From contig JACMKY010000159.1 in NCBI GenBank assembly GCA_014379925.1, forward strand, positions 1-5,230: DNA of 5,230 nt, in the 5' to 3' direction. The position numbers and the translations under genes are program-made. Of this stretch, positions 3,206 through 5,230 are shown in pieces. The stretch is from Cytophagales bacterium (GTDB lineage: Bacteria; Bacteroidota; Bacteroidia; Cytophagales; ES-bin-26). The notes below the pieces were generated by a model. It was given only the letters and a program-made list of their open reading frames with translations. It made no database searches and was not told where the DNA came from. Position 1 is the stretch's first letter, and every line of letters begins with the position of its first letter.

Positions 3206-5230
3206 TTCTGCTTGTAGTGTTCCCGCCGCTGCTCGTCCGGGTCGTCCAGCTTGGGGCCTTGTTGGATTTTCGTCCAGTCGAAGGTCTTTTTGTAGACGTC
3301 CAGGGCCGTTTGCGGGTTGAACACCCGCCGGTCCGGCAACTGCGCCTCGTAGGGCGTCAGGTCGGGCTGGTCGGTGAAGAAATCCCCCAGCCACGAAGCC
3401 GTCACGTCGTACTGGTTGACCAAACCCACGTCCAGCAGGGTGTAAATGGTTTTGAGGATGGAACCGAAATTGGCGTGCGTGTGCGAGGCGTACCCGCGTT
3501 TCACGTAGGGTCCCGCCATCAGCAGCACCGAACGGTGGGCGTCCACGTGGTCCACGCCCCCCTGCGGATCATCCTCGGTGACGATGACCAGGGTGTTTTT
3601 CCAGTAGGGCGTCCGCGAGAGAAAGTGCAACGTACGTCCCAGTGCCAGGTCGTTGTCGGCCATGTACGAATGCACGTACGGGTAGCCGTCCCCGGGCCGC
3701 GCCCCCGCCCCGTGGTCGTTGGGAATGGCCAGCATCACCAGCGGCGGCAGCGTATCCTTGCCCGATAACCACTTCTGGGTGAACTCCTTTTCGAACTGGT
3801 CCATCCGGTACTGGTCGGGCACGTTGGTGTTGTAACCCGCGTAGTTCCAGGAAGTGCGCTCGTAGAGGGCTTTGGGCAGCGGGAAGATGACGGGCAGCCG
3901 CATGCCGGTGTTGGTGTGGTTCCGCTCTTCCCACACCCCGGCGAACTCGTTGGCTTCGCCAAAGTTGTAGAATTCGATTTTATTCCTTGCCAGTTGCTCC
4001 CACAAGCCCCCGATCTCGTTGTAGTCCTCCGGGTCCATGCTGCCGGTGGACTTGGGGAACCGCCGGCCCGGGGCCTTCGAGAAGGTGTTGAACCGGCCCG
4101 CGCTGGCCGCGTTGGCTTCCACGTACTCGTTGGGAATCGTGCCCACCATCCAGTGGTGGCCGTGGATGGAGGCGTCGGAATCGCAGTAGAAGTTGTCGGA
4201 GTAAGCGAACTGCCGGGCGATGCGGGCGTGGTTGGGCATCACGTCCGCGTGGTCGAGGGCGGGGGCGAGGGTGATGGCCGCCACGGCCGCGTCCGTGCCG
4301 AACCGGGCCAGCGTGGAATCGCCCCGGCCGGTTTTCAACTGACCCAGCACCTCATCGTAGGTGCGGTTTTCCTTGGTGATATAGATGATGTGGCGGATGG
4401 GACTCCGGCGGAGCCCTTTGGCGGGCGGCAACGGGTTCCGGCCGTCGTCGGTCACCTCTACCGTCCGGAAGGTGTTGTCAATCACCCGTTGGGTGTAGGT
4501 GGCCAGCGTGCGGGCGTCGGGCACGGCAATGCGCTGGAAGGTGCCCAGCTGGATGTCGCCGATGTAGGTGCCCTGGGGGGGGTTGACGAAGCCGGCCCCC
4601 CCGTTGGGACCCGCCCCGTAGCCCCGCGCCGAGGTGACGAACAGCGTCTGGCCGTCCCCGGAGAGGGCCACCCGGGTGGGTCCCCAGCCAGTGGGGATGA
4701 GCCCCTTGGTTTGCCGGGTTTTGGTGTCGATCACCGCCACCGCGTTGAAGGCCAGCAGGGCGGCGTAGAGGGTGCGGCCGTCCGGGGAGAGGGCCAGGCC
4801 GAAGGGGGTCAGCCCCCGGTAGCCGTCGATGCGCCGGTCCACCCGGATGGGGATGGTGCCCACCAGCCGGTGGTTTTGGTAGTCGATCACCGAGACGTTG
4901 TCGTTGGTGGCGTTGGACACGTAGGCCAGCCCGTTGCCGACCACCACCGAGTTGGGGCTGGCCCCGCCCACGATTTCAGTGCCCTCCACCATTTCCCCGA
5001 TCTGGTAGCCGGTCTTGAAGCGGTCCACTACCCGGTTGGTAGTCAGGTCCACCGTCCACACGCTCATCGCTTCCGGCACGTGCGGGCTGCCCAGGCCGGG
5101 CACCTTTCTTCCCTGGAAAACGGTTCCCTGCTCGGCTTCCTTGGAGGGCACCCCGTAGGGGGGGCGGTCGAGCATCATCGTGTCGCCGTTGGTGGGCGTC
5201 ACGCCGGGCACGGCGGGGTACGCGTACAAA
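3199..5230 (-). CDS. YncE-type beta-propeller / alkaline-phosphatase-family phosphoesterase (partial, N-terminus outside window)
   Basis: At least 676 residues are visible and the frame is open through the right edge. The first visible codon, TTG at 5229, is probably internal leucine. Residues about 50-260 (numbered from that codon) are a YVTN/YncE-like beta-propeller with repeats such as LAYVSNATNDNVSVID, FGLALSPDGRTLYAAL and RVALSGDGQTLFVTS. Residues about 278-615 are a PF04185-like phosphoesterase domain: KENRTYDE (286-293) corresponds to the ENRSFD motif, SIHGHHW (354-360) follows, and TEDDPQGGVDHVDAHR (551-566) plus HTH (583-585) supply likely metal ligands. The fold suggests hydrolysis of phosphate esters, probably outside the cytoplasm, but export cannot be judged without the N-terminus. 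The C-terminus QKE and TAG stop fall in the heptad repeat. The gene is convergent with the phosphonatase-like gene. Substrate unknown. Confidence 0.85.
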   Translation of the reverse strand, partial: LYAYPAVPGVTPTNGDTMMLDRPPYGVPSKEAEQGTVFQGRKVPGLGSPHVPEAMSVWTVDLTTNRVVDRFKTGYQIGEMVEGTEIVGGASPNSVVVGNGLAYVSNATNDNVSVIDYQNHRLVGTIPIRVDRRIDGYRGLTPFGLALSPDGRTLYAALLAFNAVAVIDTKTRQTKGLIPTGWGPTRVALSGDGQTLFVTSARGYGAGPNGGAGFVNPPQGTYIGDIQLGTFQRIAVPDARTLATYTQRVIDNTFRTVEVTDDGRNPLPPAKGLRRSPIRHIIYITKENRTYDEVLGQLKTGRGDSTLARFGTDAAVAAITLAPALDHADVMPNHARIARQFAYSDNFYCDSDASIHGHHWMVGTIPNEYVEANAASAGRFNTFSKAPGRRFPKSTGSMDPEDYNEIGGLWEQLARNKIEFYNFGEANEFAGVWEERNHTNTGMRLPVIFPLPKALYERTSWNYAGYNTNVPDQYRMDQFEKEFTQKWLSGKDTLPPLVMLAIPNDHGAGARPGDGYPYVHSYMADNDLALGRTLHFLSRTPYWKNTLVIVTEDDPQGGVDHVDAHRSVLLMAGPYVKRGYASHTHANFGSILKTIYTLLDVGLVNQYDVTASWLGDFFTDQPDLTPYEAQLPDRRVFNPQTALDVYKKTFDWTKIQQGPKLDDPDEQRREHYKQKE

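Larger units (their letters stand above)
3022..3210. repeat. Large imperfect inverted repeat between convergent genes, possible bidirectional terminator
   Basis: The left arm at 3022-3077 pairs with the right arm at 3169-3210. The outer 15 bases CAGAAGGAGTAGGCA are identical on opposite strands, as is the inner GCAAAGGAA. The left arm is longer by 14 bases, exactly two heptads. The loop is about 90 bases and includes T-rich stretches (3121-3140, 3164-3170). Each convergent transcript could fold into a stem of about 40 bp at its 3' end, so a role in termination, RNA protection or separation of the two genes is plausible but unproven. Bases 3092-3138 between the arrays hold no gene. Confidence 0.75.

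Noticed and set aside
3022..3210. Insertion sequence or MITE with terminal inverted repeats
   Set aside because: The arms are built of heptads and include gene stop codons, no target-site duplication is visible, and the loop encodes nothing; a tandem-repeat origin explains it better.
3091..3222. GAACACTAC at 3091-3099 and its inverse at 3214-3222 as part of the inverted repeat
   Set aside because: The 9-base match lies out of register with the main arms, so it does not extend the stem and may be chance.
3142..3768. 208-residue open frame on the plus strand
   Set aside because: It begins in the heptad repeat and then runs antisense to the phosphoesterase domain; the product is a valine- and arginine-rich shadow without motifs.

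Overview
The window looks like chromosomal DNA from a Bacteroidota member, probably a GC-rich Cytophagales lineage of the Spirosoma/Larkinella type. This is an inference from three things. Promoter-like sites match the Bacteroidota -7 box TAnnTTTG. No spaced Shine-Dalgarno sequence precedes any start that can be seen. Degenerate 7-base repeats of the type I associate with such genomes sit at gene ends. No rRNA or marker gene is present to fix the taxonomy.

Layout, left to right. (1) 1-48: probable last 15 codons of a plus-strand gene that enters from the left. (2) 150-190: a perfect 18-bp stem hairpin, the likely shared terminator of that gene and the next. (3) 209-1390, minus: FAD-dependent oxidoreductase of the DAO fold, resembling the phosphonate-associated TIGR03364 group. 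(4) 1391-1627: intergenic leader with a short heptad repeat, four TGATT/AATCA-type repeats, a TACTTTTG promoter box and a small palindrome. (5) 1628-2203, minus: XRE-type helix-turn-helix regulator with a C-terminal cupin domain. (6) 2204-2282: AT-rich divergent intergenic region with a 9+9 bp perfect palindrome overlapping a promoter. (7) 2283-3047, plus: HAD hydrolase of the phosphonatase-like group (TIGR03351 type), retaining the phosphonatase nucleophile motif and the Schiff-base lysine position. (8) 3022-3210: two facing arrays of a 7-base repeat that form a large inverted repeat and contain the stop codons of both flanking genes. (9) 3199-5230, minus: most of a YncE-type beta-propeller / alkaline-phosphatase-family phosphoesterase, with its N-terminus beyond the right edge.

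Working model: genes 3, 5 and 7 form a compact, self-regulated aminophosphonate catabolic module. The FAD enzyme would oxidatively deaminate 2-aminoethylphosphonate, its N-methyl form or a relative to an aldehyde such as phosphonoacetaldehyde. The HAD enzyme would then cleave the C-P bond and release phosphate. The XRE-cupin protein would sense a pathway compound and control both enzyme genes through related palindromes (2250-2266 and 1583-1599 share GTTTC...AAAC with identical spacing). No PhnW transaminase or phosphonate transporter is visible in the window. The large phosphoesterase is convergent with the module and separated by the repeat, so its link to the module is not established.
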